Assembly (NCBI GenBank): GCA_028023455.1
Contig: JAQFVV010012477.1
Span: 1,919,501 to 1,983,500 of the forward strand
Source of the DNA: Epiperipatus broadwayi
Taxonomy: Eukaryota; Onychophora; Udeonychophora; Euonychophora; Peripatidae
Direction of reading: 5' to 3'
Length of the DNA: 64,000 nt
The translations under genes were made by a program, and so were the position numbers. Under the pieces are notes generated by a model. The model did no database searches. It was given only the letters and a program-made list of their open reading frames with translations, and was not told where the DNA came from. This document shows positions 35,613 to 49,246 of the stretch, one piece after another (position 1 is the first letter of the stretch; the number at the start of each line of letters is the position of its first letter).

Positions 35613-36963
35613 TGTATTATTAGGGTGCTTAATATTTGCTAAAACTTTAAATTGAGCTAATAAAAATCAGGAAATATTAAAAATCCAAGAATACAAATCA
35701 GTAAAATAAATAATGTGCATATTATATGTAGTTATTCCTTTTAATTTGAAATCAGAAAACTAATAATTCTTTAGGATTATATTAAAATATGGATATTGTA
35801 AATCAGAGTTCAGCTAAGATGGTCACCACCACAAACTACATGTGTTAAAACACTCAGAAGTAGCAAAATTTACATTTTGAACAGAGTGAAGAAAGAAATT
35901 AAATGCAGACACTTAATAGAACAAGAATGCAACAAGATACTAGATTTCACCATTCAACCATTGGAGATCTTATGAAATTAGATTTCCTATCAAAGACTAA
36001 AGACATCAATATTACAGAACACAAAAAGCATGAACCAAAGAAAGCAATAAAAAATTATGTAAATTTTTGATACAACCATACCAAAGGATTTTTTTAGATA
36101 ATTCATGCATTTATAGAATTTGAAAATGAGGAGAAAAAAGAAATTTAAAAAAATAAAATAAAACATTGGATCAATATGCACTAACATAAAGTTAATGGAG
36201 TCATTTGGAGAAGTTATAAATTTTCAAGCTACATATATAAAAATATATCACTTTCTATACTTGGCAACAGCTATGTATTTAAAGTTAAACTATGAGAAAA
36301 TATCTCTCTAAAAATATACCCATGCTCATAGCATATCAAAAAGCAATGTTATTTTTAACAATTAATTAATTAAAACCCCAGTGTTTCTACAGTCAAGAGT
36401 GTGTCCACCTGATAAGTAATTTCTCAAGGCAACACCTACTCATCAATGCTAAAAAACAGTAGACAACAGTCCACAAATATAATTGGAAAAAATATCAAGA
36501 ACAGATCTCAGAATCAGAAGAAAATGTAATATCAGCACAAACAAAAAGAGGAAATTAGCTTCACAACTCAAATAAGCCTATTACAGTTGAAAATAAATTG
36601 CAATCTAAACATAATTGAACAGAAATTTTTCATATAGATAAAACATCTCCTTCAAGTCTTCTAAACAAAACATGACCAGACATAATGGATATTTTTACAA
36701 TTTATCCTGCAGAGATAATAAATAATACTCCCAAACAAAAAAGAAAACCAGGGCGGCCTTCAGCAAAAATAAAAGTAAAAAAGAGAAGGATCCATTAATG
36801 AATGACAGTGACGTATAATATCCCACCCCCATATTAATTGGATCAACTAAAATAGCCAAAAATGTGAACAGTTAAAAAACAGTGACATCTCATCATTGTC
36901 ATCAGATGAAGAATATAGATTTATTGTAGAGGTAGTGATACAAGTACATATAATTTACAATTT

Positions 36964-37075
36964 TTATTTTTTTTTCCTATGTCATAGCATCGGCCGAGAC
37001 ATGAACCTACAACCGTCTGCAACCAACTACTTGCTTGCATGGGGCTGCGATACCTCCCGGCTGACAACGCAAGTC
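36964..37075 (-). mobile_element. tRNA-derived SINE with 15-bp target duplication
   Basis: About 112 bp. Perfect direct repeats TATAATTTACAATTT at 36949-36963 and 37076-37090 flank it. On the minus strand the head carries a B-box-like GGTTCATGTCTC (about 36996-37008) and a weak A box, followed by a very short body GATGCTATGACA and an A-rich tail. The same body is found at 53399-53496. Confidence 0.88.
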
Positions 37076-37371
37076 TATAATTTACAATTTAAAAAAAAAA
37101 AATTAAAGCAAGTGAGATCAGGTGATATAAAGACTAATCAATCTCCCACATCAAAACAATGCATAAACAAATGTAAACAAAGTTACATTCTCTGTCAATA
37201 ATCTATAATTTTGTTTTACTATCTCTAATTGTTTTTTGTAAAAAAAACAAAACCTAAAATAATGCATTTAAAAAAAATGGGAAATATTTTTTTTGTTCAA
37301 ATGTAATAAGACAAATAAATCAATAATGCAGAAGTGTATGGTACATATAATACAAAATCACAATAAATGAA

Positions 37372-38050
37372 ACTAAATATAGGTGTTTTTAATGTCAGAG
37401 GGTTAAAATCCCCTCAAAAATTAAATTTCTATCTAAATGATATGAAATCAATCAACCCCATATACTTGCATTATAGAAAGCAAAATTTACAGTGAATCAC
37501 AAATTAATCCGTCAAAAAATTTAAGTAGCAGTGGGTTCATAGCCTACTCAAAATCATCAGACACACCATAAGCAGGAACAGGTATCATTATTGATAAAAA
37601 ATGCCCATTCAAGTCATTTAAAATAGTATACATTGATGCACATATTTTAATTATCATTTTTCACCACAAAGCAATAGTACTAAACATAGCAATCATATAC
37701 ATTTCCCCAGGATCCACCATCTTAAATAGATTAATACTAATTCTAATCTCCAAATTTGCAAACACTTCATATACAATATTACTTATAGAGGATTTGAATA
37801 TGTCATATGAAAACTTCACCCAAAAATGTCTTCGTCTTATTTCATTTCCTGTGATGAATGGAAGGGGATATCTGCCAAAAAAGTCAGTATCATTTAATAA
37901 TGGTAGATACTCATCACTAGTAGATCTGGTGTTCTATTCACAATCATTACACAGTATGATGACTATCTGTCTTAAAAAAACCCTTTCTCTGATCATTCAG
38001 CTGTTATGATTATTCTCAAACTTGATTTCAATGATAGACAGTAGCCATTA
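37372..38050 (+). pseudogene. LINE B4 AP-type endonuclease, decayed
   Basis: N-terminal NVRGL motif and the DLNM-like motif (IEDLNMSYEN) are readable; the C-terminal SDH motif is shifted out of frame (LSLIIQLL corresponds to SDHSAVI). The open piece 37794-38009 is the best-kept part. Confidence 0.78.
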
Positions 38051-38478
38051 CAGAAAGAATCAGCATTCTACTTCCACTATGCACTCCAGAATTTCTATTC
38101 TCTGAAATATATATTTTATTTGCAGACAATGAAGGATATACAAATGGATTCAGTCCAAGCATGACATGCTTTTGTTAATATATTATCATTTAATATCAAC
38201 CATATAACCAGGACCACACATTCTCCAACAAAACTCCTAAATCTTATCGATGACACATATAAAAAATTATTTTAACATCACAATCAAACCATGATCGTCC
38301 CAAATTTGAAGCATTAAATAAAGATATTGATCTATTTCAGAACAACGTAAAAAATACATAGCAACAAAAATGATAAGGATCCCTAAATAAGTCTCATAGC
38401 TTAGCCAGAAATTATATCAGATAGGCATGACCCTTCTTCAGTTTGAGTACTATTTGCCACTAAAATACAATCATGATA

Positions 38479-38849
38479 ATTGTCATTCTTATAAAGAAAA
38501 TACACAAAAACTAATTTAATAAAAATATATATACATTTATGGAATTTAAGTAAATTCATATTATCGTTAATAGCAAATGTCATTATGAAGATTTTACAGC
38601 TTTTCAAAGTATTAAAGAGAAATAAATACATTTCCAAAGTGAAATGGTGATAGTTATGTTCAGAAATGGTTTTCTATAAGCTGAAAAAAAAATCTTAAAC
38701 AACATTATATAAAAGAATATTATAATTATTTGCTAATAAAATAAATAACTAATTTAGAATATAGTTTCTATATGTATTACACAGGTAAAAGTTCTTTTTA
38801 ATAATATATCAAACTTATCTACTGATATAAAATATACTGTTGAAATTTA
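38479..38849. other. No gene seen
   Basis: AT-rich spacer. The 78-codon minus frame 38401-38637 overlaps the end of LINE B4 and has no domain. Confidence 0.4.
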
Positions 38850-39200
38850 TGTGGTGGAAATTTCTCAGTCCCATATAGCTATTTAAGTCGGATAGCTGGA
38901 CTTAAAAACAGATGTGTGTCTGAAAATTTCAATTTTCCTAATAAAAAGTTAACTATCTGATAAGTGCTGGATTTTAGATGGTATTTTGGATCTAGTGTCT
39001 GAAATATTCTAGTGCCTTACTCAGGAAAGCCAATAGCTAGAAACTAGTCTAGGACTGGGTATAATTTCTAGATAGAAATTTTAAATGTTTCTCTTATGGC
39101 ATTTATTAATAAAGCTTGTTAGAGTTATTAGGATGATCTTTGTTTTAGTTTATAATTATAAGCTTATCAAATTAAGTCACATGATGAATGACTATTTTAT
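38850..39200 (+). repeat. Hammerhead repeat unit
   Basis: Family blocks CCCATATAGCTATTTAAGT, TTAACTATCTGATAAGTGC and AATAAAGCTTGTTAGAG in plus orientation, ending at TAAGTCACATGATGAATGAC. A second unit follows head to tail. Confidence 0.72.
39016..39054 (+). ncRNA. Decayed hammerhead motif
   Basis: Position and helix II (AGCC/AGCT-like), GAAA and cleavage triplet GTC are kept (AGCTAGAAACTAGTCTAGG), but the first core strand reads CTCAGGA instead of CTGANGA, so it should not cleave. Confidence 0.65.
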
Positions 39201-39385
39201 TTACTATTATAGTTTTGCTTTTAAATCTTAAGTGATGTTATACTGCTAAGGCTATTATTATAATGTATACCTGAAGATTTTTCAGCCCCATATAGTTATT
39301 TAAGTTAGATAGCTGGATTTGAAGACTTATAGGTGTCTGAAAATTAAAAGTTAACTATCAGATAAGTGCGGGCTTTGAATTGGTA
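39201..39385 (+). repeat. Second, truncated head-to-tail hammerhead unit
   Basis: The block CCCATATAG recurs at 39287, 417 bp after 38870. Similarity stops near 39385, before the hammerhead position. Confidence 0.7.
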
Positions 39386-40439
39386 TGATTTTTAGTGGGT
39401 TTCTTAAGTGATACTTGTTGACAAAATAAGAAATGAAACTATTACAGGTGGATGTTAATAAGGATTTTTGAAAATGTTGATAAACTTATTAATTGATCCT
39501 TGCAGTAACGTTTTCCCTCTGCATATTTTTAAAAGTAACTCCTTCAAGGCTGAAGTTAACAAAAGATACATTTCATTTTTGTTGGATAGACCTTTATTTT
39601 TTTTTTAGGCTTTTATTTTATTTTAACATTGTGCCATGGTGACTCAGCAGTGATGTAGTTTTCACATGTCCCATCACGTTATCTTTATTAAGCCGATTAT
39701 CATAGCTAATAAATTCATTACTACTGCTATTTTTAAAAACTAATAAAGGAAAATGATTTAGTAGAATCAAAATTTTTTTATCAAGTACCAAGTATTTATT
39801 TTCTCATTAAGTGTTAACAACCCCCTTTGCTGCAAAATTAATGATGTCCGAAATATTTATGATTATCGCCTAGAAACCACGTGATTCTAAAATTTTCCAT
39901 TTACACTTTGTATATCCGCACACACACTTTGTATATTTGTTTTGAATGACTTGCTTTAAATGACTTTAATTTTAGCAAAAAATAATAAAAATATAACTTA
40001 AATAATTAATTTTTATATAATTTTATTAAATTTAAAGTCTTACAACTTCCTTATTTTTTTAATTTAAATACGTATCAGCACACAAATATTCTTTGACAAA
40101 TATTAAAACTAAAACAGTTGTTTATAATATTTCAGTCACCATTTTATATATATAAAACAATTCATTGACTTCAATGTGAATAAACGATTTTAATGTCAAC
40201 AACTTTCTAAAAAATAAACAGTTAAACAACTTTATACACAAAACAATAGATACAACAGTTGTGAGTGGAGGGAAGTTTGACAATGGTAAATGAAAAAGTA
40301 ACAATTTACTCTAGATAATAGACACAACAGATTCGTATTTCTAAAGTCAGATTTTTGACTAGTTATATATGATTAAAGTGAAAAAAAAAAACCTATTCTT
40401 TTAAAGATCGCATATATCTTTTTTTTTAATTCAACGGCT

Positions 40440-41235
40440 AACTATTACAATATACATATGGGACATTAACTCAAAATTTCAAATGGTTCAAGAATTGGAA
40501 AGGGGAGAAGATTGAAGATCGTTCATTAAAGTTTGAAGATTTTCTATCTTAATACAAACTGGGCACTGATTGTATATATATGGGAGATTGTGATATGGAC
40601 CAACTGATGAGTGCTGGTTTATCACGGAATATGTATATTGGATGTCATTTTTATTCATATGTGTGTGGTCACGTGTATCAGTTGTATAATATGGATTGAA
40701 TAAATGTAGGAAGCTTGAAAGTCTGAGTTCAAGTCCCTTATAATTACATTAAATTTAGTATAGACAATATACATATACGTAAATATTACACGTTCGACCT
40801 GTGTTATGACCATCCTTCTTAATTATAATTAAATGGACATAGTAAAATTGTGAGGTGTCAGATTGACTAAAGTTCAACATGGCTTTAACAAGATATTTGA
40901 GCATTCCATCATCATATTTTCAATGAAATGGTTGGCTAAAGAGCTGGAGAGTGGAGAAGATTGAAGCTTTTCCATTAAAATTTGAAGATTTGCGATACTG
41001 ATATAAACTGAACACTGCTTGTATACATGTGTGGGATATTGTAGTCTGTGTCAACTGATGAGTGATGGTTCAGCATAAAATATGTATATTAGAGATCATT
41101 TATATTTTTTACTTGTATGGAATCATGTGTGTTAGCTGTATAAAATGGATGAGATAGATGTAGAGAGCTTGAAAGTCTGAATACAAGTTCTTTATAATTA
41201 CATTAAATTTAGTATAGACAAAAAAAAAAAATACA
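40440..41235 (+). repeat. Tandem pair of a 449-bp repeat
   Basis: GGAGAAGATTGAAG occurs at 40504 and 40953, and GAGCTTGAAAGTCTGA followed by TTATAATTACATTAAATTTAG closes both units. Fragments of the family lie at 4310-4450 and 47975-48030. Each unit has CAACTGATGAGTG (40592, 41052) with flanking complementarity (CCAA/TTGG in unit 1), but no clean hammerhead fold. Unknown family, possibly a second, older retrozyme-like repeat. Confidence 0.75.
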
Positions 41236-44200
41236 TTTTAACAATATATATATAAGTATTCATAACATGTTTGTTTAGAAGCAGTTTAATATTATTGCTT
41301 ATTTAAATTTTGTGATCTTTATTTGAATAGGTCCATGTTTCAATGTCTAACATTTTTGCAGCATATAGTTAAAAGAGATTCTTTTTTGGACTGACTGATT
41401 TAAGATGTGAACTCCAATACATTAATTCACACAGTGTCTGAAAATTTCTTAATTTTTGAGATGATTTGATATATTATATATATGTATACCAAATTTACCA
41501 CATATACATACATTATATATATATATGTTAAATATTTTTCGAAGTAATCAATTTATGAAGGGAGGCATAACTATATTTTTCTTTATTTAAAATTCTTTAC
41601 ATTGAAATATTAGAGTTTATCAAAAGATTAGAATAACTGCTTTACTTAATGCAAGTGTTTTAATAATGTTAAATATTACATTATGTACTATATTTAGATA
41701 TGTGTGTGTTTAAATTTAAACCTATAGTAATAAGTGTTACAAAATTAATATTTTTTTGAAATACTATGAAACATTATTAAATTAAATAAATCATTATATT
41801 ATTTATCATCATGGTCTTGTCATTGTAGTGACAATAGAATGTTGTTGTCCTGTTGACAAAAACATTATATTACTGTCATAAAATACTGTATGATTTTATT
41901 TTCCATATTAGATAGTCAGAATGAAGGCTATCTTATGGTTGTTCATTTATATTTATTGTGTAAATATTTTAATTTTTAAAAAAATAATTATGTTATTTTA
42001 GTTTGTAAATATTTTTCAAGTTTTTTTATACAAATTTATTGTGTTAAAGGTACAATGTTACTAAATTATAATAAATTTGTTAATGTCTTAAAATTACATT
42101 GTTTTTAGGAGTTTGATTTTATGCACAAGCCTTCTGGCATCCATTGATTACTCTGGTTGGCACAGAATGGCACTAATGTATGGAGAGTTTTGCCTGTTTA
42201 ATGTGTTATTATATTTGTAATTTATGCTTATATCCATACCATCTCACATCAGGCATACTTTTTTCCTTACCCTGTGTTAGGGTGTAAATTATCATCATGG
42301 GTGCATCACGGATGATACCCAGAGAGTTTTGAGTGAATTAAGGCTATTCTATCACAATGGATTTTGTATATTTTTTAAACAAGAGATTAACCACTCCTTC
42401 TTTTCCCCATATCCCTAATCCCTAATAGTGTTCCCAAATAGTGACACCAGGATTTCAGACCACATGTCGTCATGGAATGACCATGGTCTATGTTGTTTAT
42501 TCACTTATTTGCCTTAGTTCAACCCCATTATACCTCTGGATATATTGTATATTTCACTAGATTTCATACTCGTAAGTCTTAACAATTTGATATTGGGAAC
42601 AATAAAATCATTCTTGAAAGGTAGTAATTAGAAATGTGAACTGTTTAACATTAAGCAAATGATGATAGGAAATATTATCTAGTCAAGTATTATTTCATAT
42701 TATTAGATTATTATACTAATGCCTTATCTATTCAATATGATCTTGAATATATGTGCCACATTTGTTATTTGGTGTTTATAGTTAAGTGTTAAGGTACTGA
42801 TGTTTTCACTAGTATTCAAGAAAATCTTATAATCTGACATTAACGATTTAAGTGTAGAACTATAGTAATAATGATTTCTCAGAGTAATATTGACAGCCCA
42901 GCATTTTGAAGAAATAAAAATAGGAAGACGTATAATTTTCTTAATATATTATAATAAGAACCATTATTAATGCTTTAGAGAATATGTTATGTTACATTGC
43001 CTAGTATTGTGTATTGCCAGGTTGCCATTCATTGGATATGAATTTTAGGACTATCATACTGATATTTAGTTTTAAATAAATAAGTTTCATAAACCTATGC
43101 TTGGTAAAGAAAATATAAAATGTGTAATAGGCTAAAACAAATTTAATTTAAAGAATAGGTGTTAGTAACAATTAAACACAAGATGATAATGTATTCTAAT
43201 TTTAATCAGATCCAAGGAGATCTTTTTTTGTCAATATTTAGATATGTTAATATAGTCTTGTTCTGTGCATTTTCCATCACTTAATCAAGAATATATTACT
43301 TTGTTGTTGTTGACTTTTCTATTAAATGTGCAAATGTTGTAAAAAAATTGTTTTAAAGATATATTCAGTTATCTGTGGCAATATTGCTAAACACTGTCCA
43401 TAATGTTATTGCTATTTCTATCCACACAGTATTGTTATTGCAATTACCATTGACATCATTTAAAAGTTATTGGTTTTATTATAGGTTTAGCATATCAAAA
43501 ATAAGTTTTGATAAGCTCTTATATTTAGAGTATACAAAATTTTGCTATTCCCTGATCAAAACATTGTTAATATTATGTACGTATGCTATTTTCAAATGAT
43601 ATCTTAAAGGTCAAATATTTCATTTTGGGGAATAACATTTCAATAAATTGTCAGATACCATCATTCACTAAGCTTAGTCATATCATTCATTGTGATCAAA
43701 TCTAAATTAATTCATAAATAATATTATTAGTTGTCCTACTGGTATTATTATAATTGTGATTAAAATATTTCCAGATTACTTAATAATTAATATGATTACT
43801 ATATTTATCTTGTAATTAGGGAATTATTGATTTGCCATAAAACTTAGAGTTTACTTTTATTATTACCAGGAGAATAGTTATATATATTCTTTATTAATTC
43901 CACTTGTGTATTATGAGTTATCTTTGATTTCTATATTTGGATAGTAGTAAAATCCCTCTTACTGATCCAGATATACCTTGTAAAAGTAGTGATATTTCAA
44001 ATTATATGAACCCTGAGAAATTAAATTATTGATTAATAGTTTTAACTTTGATTTTATTATTGGCTTTCATTTCTTAAGTTATTTGATATGTATAACCTTG
44101 ATTTCTTATTTTCATGCTTATTGTTTATTTGATTTATTAAAATTCCAAAATTTAAACTTTCTTCTTTAGTTTTTAAAACTTAGAACCCATTTCTTTTTAG

Positions 44201-44860
44201 TAGTTAAACTTCTTTAATTAGTTGAGCTTAGAACCCCTTGCCTTTATTTCAATAGTATCTCGCTTTTTATTGGAATAATATCAGATTAATATTTCAGGAT
44301 CCAATTCATCATCAGCAACATTGTTAATATAGCTGCTCATTCATATTTTATTTTACTTTCATAATCATCTCATCTTATTTCATCTTCATAATTTATTTAT
44401 CCTTCATTGATCCCTATTTTATACAACCTTAACTATTCATTACCCTAACACATTTCCTTTCTTTTCACTTCATTCTTAAGTTCCTTCATTATTCATTTCC
44501 ATGAGTTAATTATTATTTGTTCTTCATCATCCATTCAATCTTTTACATCTTTATTCATCTATCATTTACTCTACACTTCTAATTTTATACTCATCTCATA
44601 GATAGATGCCTTCCTCATTATTAACCATTCTGTAGAATTGCAAGTTAAATGTTTGTCTTTTTGGGTATTGGAAATTAGTTTAATCAATGTGCTTTATCTA
44701 ATGTTAGACCTAAGGAATGTAGGGATAATGCAATGGAAATTTAGTAGTGCACTGAGGCCTCCCCTATATCTGCTCATGCTTATGCTAGTCAAACCAGTTC
44801 CTATCCTCTGTTTTATTTTACTTGTACTTTATTATTTTTTAATGATAAAGAGGTTGCACT
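41236..44860. other. 3.6 kb of AT-rich DNA, no gene seen
   Basis: The stretch 42090-42540 is less AT-rich and looks older or unique, but is closed in all frames. The 74-codon frame at 43375 and 79-codon frame at 44638 have no recognisable domain. Confidence 0.45.
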
Positions 44861-44861
44861 A

Positions 44862-45500
44862 TATATATAAGAATTAATTAATTTATAAATTATTAGTAAA
44901 ATAATAACATTTTATTCATAATCTTTATTAATTTATTGTATTTTGAATTGTTATTATATCATCGAAATAACCTGATCTATACATGATATTTTGACATTTT
45001 AAAAAAGAAAATATTTATTATTAAAATATAAGCTTTGTGTGTGAAGTATGTTTAATATTTTGATAAAATAAATTATTTATTTTTTTGTTTTTAAGTCGGA
45101 CTCAGTATTTTATTTACATATCACATATTTTAGTCACTTAAATATTAACTACTTATTTTCATTTAATATTCCTTGAGATATGAAGAATATAAATATTATA
45201 GTTTCAACATATTTATTTATCTGGAGAGTAATAAAATATTCCTTAGACTCCAGAATAAATCCATTAGAAATAGTATCATCATAGTGTGACTGCATAAAAT
45301 AGACATGCTCCCAATCCCAATTGATAATTAAATATTTAGTTAATATTAACAGGCACGTGGATTCAAGTGGCATAATTAGGAGATATCATCATCATTATAT
45401 AGACACATATAATGATATTTATCATTAGGGATATATCCTGTTTTCCATGTCTATCAATGCCTGTACTATTACATAATTTGTCTTTTAATATGGTAACATG
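44862..45500 (+). repeat. Segmental duplication, copy 1
   Basis: AAGAATTAATTAATTTATAA, AAATCCATTAGAAATAGT, TTCAAGTGGCATAATTA and the stretch around CCATGTCTATCAATGCCTGT recur in the same order at 49247-50400. The type of repeat is unknown; no terminal repeats were seen. Confidence 0.72.
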
Positions 45501-45964
45501 AATGATGACTGGAGGAAGTCTATAATTTAATTTAGTGTCTATAATTTGCACATGAGTAACAAACATACTTTATTATTTTGTGACTTAGCAAATAGATGAA
45601 AATCATATGTCAATATTTGTTTGTTAGTTTGATAAAACATTTGAATTCCACCAAATGAGTTAACAAACTTGTGTAAATATAATAACTGACTAATCTTGAT
45701 AAGTAGATGTTTTGTTTTAGTTGTTTAATATTTTGTAGACAGCAGTGGACTGCACAATGGACTCCAAATTATCAAGTACAATATTGACATAAATAAATTT
45801 ATTTAAAATATTTAAATCCCATTTAATTTTCTTAAAACGTTTGTTGAAATAACCTATGGCATTATGACTGATACTAACCCTATATATTGAAAAATGCCAA
45901 ACACATTGCTCAGAAACTATTAGTAAGACAGAAATGAAAAAAAAATGTTTCAGAATATGATGGA

Positions 45965-46880
45965 ACCCAAATGCTAAATACTAGATTGGATATTAATTTT
46001 AACAAATTAAATGATAGGTTGAATGCTAAATTCGATGAAGCTAGAGCTGAATCTTTATTGTTGAGAGAGAAAAACAAAAATAAATATCTGGTACTAAATG
46101 AAAAGATGGAAGAAGCCAAGAACATGTTTGGATAAAAATACAAAATTTAAATAAAAAATTAGAAGAGTCTAGGAAAGAATGAAAAACTTCCAAAGACAAA
46201 TTTCCAATGATAATAAAATTTGGATTGTTTTTTTTTTTAATTTTAAAGCTGGGATGGAGTACTCTTTTCAGGCTCTGTGTAAACAGATGATTGAAATAGG
46301 TGAAAAGGCAAGATTATGATATGAAACTAAATTTCTTTGGAATCATATAGATATATTTTATTTTGAAGAGAGTGTGATGGTGAGTTGAGGGTATGCTGAT
46401 AAAATTTATTTAGAAAATAGTCATGAATTTAATGATTTTAGTTATGATAGGAGAACATTTAGGGCTAATAAATATACATAGCTAATACATGAAATAAATT
46501 TTCATAAGAGATTGCAAATAAAATATACTATTGTGTTATTCGAATGTAAGAGACATTTATAGGGATATGTGTATCCAAAGAAAGCTATTTGACAAGAAAA
46601 ATATTACAGATAGGTTTATCTCTTGTCATTCCATAGCCAATGATGGTAGAGCAAATACAAAATGTTTAGTTTATGGGAGTATAAATTTTAAAATTATGGT
46701 GTATTATCTGAATATTACAACAGGTAATTGTAGTTTCATATGGTATAAGGAAGCTTTATTTTTAGCTGAGTTGGAGAATAAATATTTTTGTAGAAATTCA
46801 TACCATTGTTATGATTATAGTGGCCTGTTTTATAAGTATCTGATTAGGAAAAAACTAAAGAAAAATATAATGATAGGGTG
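45965..46880 (+). pseudogene. Possible decayed coding stretch, unknown
   Basis: A charged, coiled-coil-like frame at 45974-46132 (NDRLNAKFDEARAESLLLRE) and a 116-codon frame at 46531-46881 (CYSNVRDIYRDMCIQRKLF) have more protein-like composition than their surroundings, separated by stops and shifts. I recognise no family. It lies between the two copies of the segmental duplication and could be an old mobile-element or virus-derived gene, but nothing here proves it. Confidence 0.25.
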
Positions 46881-47974
46881 AAAAAGGAATAAAAAGTTAG
46901 AGAAAGTTATTCATAATAAGAATTTTATTTACTATAAGGAATCTATATTTTTAAATAGATTGACTTTAACTATTTTATTCAAAGGAAGGTATAATGTTTT
47001 TGATCTAATTTTTCAAATATATCTTCAGGATCAAATTTTGAAAATATAAAACTGATATTATTAATTTGTATTCTCTTTAAAGGAGTCATTGACATCTTCA
47101 AGTTCTTAAAAATTAAGAAGTATAACAATTTTGTAAACTTCATGTCTTTCGAGTTATTATTATTGAAATGGTTTATTGTTTATTTCCATATTCGGTTGAA
47201 TAAATTGTACACAATTTTCAAATTGGTAGAATAGATTATTGATTCTGAATCTCCTGAACAAATTAATGTTCATTAAGCAAGTTTGCTCATCAATTAAGCT
47301 CAATGTGAATCTCACATTAACAGCCCACAGGAGAATAGATATAAGAAATGTTACAATCATTTTAAGGCTGGTATCAAATAATAAAATAGGACAAAGTTTT
47401 TTTTACGATAGATGCTCCTGATTGGCCAAAGGATAATAAAATGCCTGAAATCTAAAACCAATTCACCTGGAATATTAACTGCATTGGCATGAATCATTCT
47501 TTTATTTAAAAAAATTGTGAATAATGGAAGTTATGTTATTTAAATTATGTGTTAAAATATCCTTAGTAGCTAAAATGAATTATTAAATTTATTAGGGGCT
47601 GCTTATTGGATTGAAGAAGAATCGTAAGTTAGTTTATTATTTTTTATGTAAGTGGGAAGGAATATGATAGGAATCCTTCAAGTGCTATTTGAAATACATG
47701 AAGTTATATTAAGTATTTGGTTATAGAATCTGAACTCAGTAATTATTTTTTAAAGAGTAAACTAATGATTTGTCTAAATGATGTTCTGTTGTTATTAATA
47801 TTTGAAATGATAAAATATTAAGAAAAAAATAGAATCAACACCCAAAAAAAATTAAATAATTTACCATGTATTGCTATTATTATTATTATTTTTTTTTGTT
47901 TTATGAAAAGTGTTTAATAAATTTATTATATTATTTAAATTTTAAAAAATGTACAGTATTATTTATAAATATAG

Positions 47975-48030
47975 GGAATTTTAACTCAGACTTTCAAGCA
48001 ACCGTCAACTATTCAGACTATCTCATTATT
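47975..48030 (-). repeat. Short fragment of the 449-bp repeat family
   Basis: AACTCAGACTTTCAAGC is the reverse complement of the GCTTGAAAGTCTGAGTT block of 40440-41235. Confidence 0.4.
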
Positions 48031-49246
48031 TATTGTAAATTATTTTCACTATCATTGTTTAAAAAAATGAATGCATAAATTTTCCAGCTTTTAAAATTAA
48101 AGATTTGCACTTCACATGATCTCAGAAGCAATGATGTTAAGAAAAAGATAATTGTTGATTTGTTTTTTACTTTGATAGCAACAAAAAACAAGACAGTCAT
48201 TCTTTTTTGTTTTTGCTACATTAACAAATTTAGAACAAAATGTGTTTAAGTTGCTGCAAACTAAAGAAATAGAAGGCTAAAAAGAAACATAATTGGATCC
48301 AGAGTCAGTTCCATTCTGACTATCCATCTTTCATTCCATTAATACACTACAAAAGAAGGGATCACAAAATATTAAAATAATCAGATATCAACAAATGAGT
48401 TTACAATTTTCTTATTCATCGCAGGTCAGATCATCACCAAATTTTATTGCATCAATTGGAAATTCATCATTCCTCGAAACCCTTGATAATTAATGAAAAC
48501 CCAAAGAAAAGGAAAGGTAGAGAAAAATCAATTAAAGACTTTTATATTTTTTTCTGTTTAAAAAAGAAGGGGAAAAGTATATATATATATGTGTGTGTAT
48601 AATGCATTGTTATGTGTATTCGAAAAAAAGAAATCATAATTCGATTGTACATTAAGATATAATTTTCTTTCTTTACAACAATAAATCAATCCTCACAAAG
48701 TATTTGAAATTTTATTTATTATTATTATAATTAACTTTTTTTTTGTTACAAACAAATACAATTTTAAATAGGTCATTTAATTCATACATGCTCATTTAGT
48801 ATATTAAAATAAGATTGAATGAAAAATAAAATTTATATTTTATATTGTGTTAATATTAAATTTGTCAACTGTTTTCAAGATTGGTTGAATGGGTTTAGAT
48901 TTTCTTTATGATGAGACAAAAGAAGAATTAAGATAAATAATTTTTAACAAGGCAGAAATAACTCAGATATTATCATTTGGACATAGTAGATCATAGATGA
49001 ATATTTTAATTTATTTATTTTTAGCATAGGAATATGCAAATTTTTTATATTAAAAAAGTGATATAAATAATATTTGCATTTTGAAATATATGACTTTACT
49101 TTGGAGAATATTTTTGAAAATAATTGCTGAAGAGTTATTCAAAATTGATTTATTAGTAGAAGCTAAAATATTTATGTAGTGAGTATTAGAATTTTATGAA
49201 TAGAGAAAGACTAATTTAATCAATCACATGAAAACACACACACACA
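48031..49246. other. No gene seen
   Basis: AT-rich spacer with TA/TG microsatellites near 48578 and an (AC)n(AT)n run at 49232-49258. Confidence 0.45.

Larger units (their letters stand above)
35613..38478 (+). mobile_element. LINE B copy 4, 3'-truncated after the endonuclease
   Basis: The 5' terminus GGTGCTTAATATTTGCTAAA matches B2. Then ORF1 remnants, endonuclease 37372-38050 (MKLNIGVFNVRGLKSPQK, IEDLNMSYENFTQKC, KKSVSFNNGRYSSLVDLVFYS) and the endonuclease-RT linker (RNYIR, near 38400). Similarity to B2 stops at about 38478. Loss of the 3' end is unusual for a LINE and implies a later deletion or rearrangement. A SINE is inserted at 36964-37075. Confidence 0.82.
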
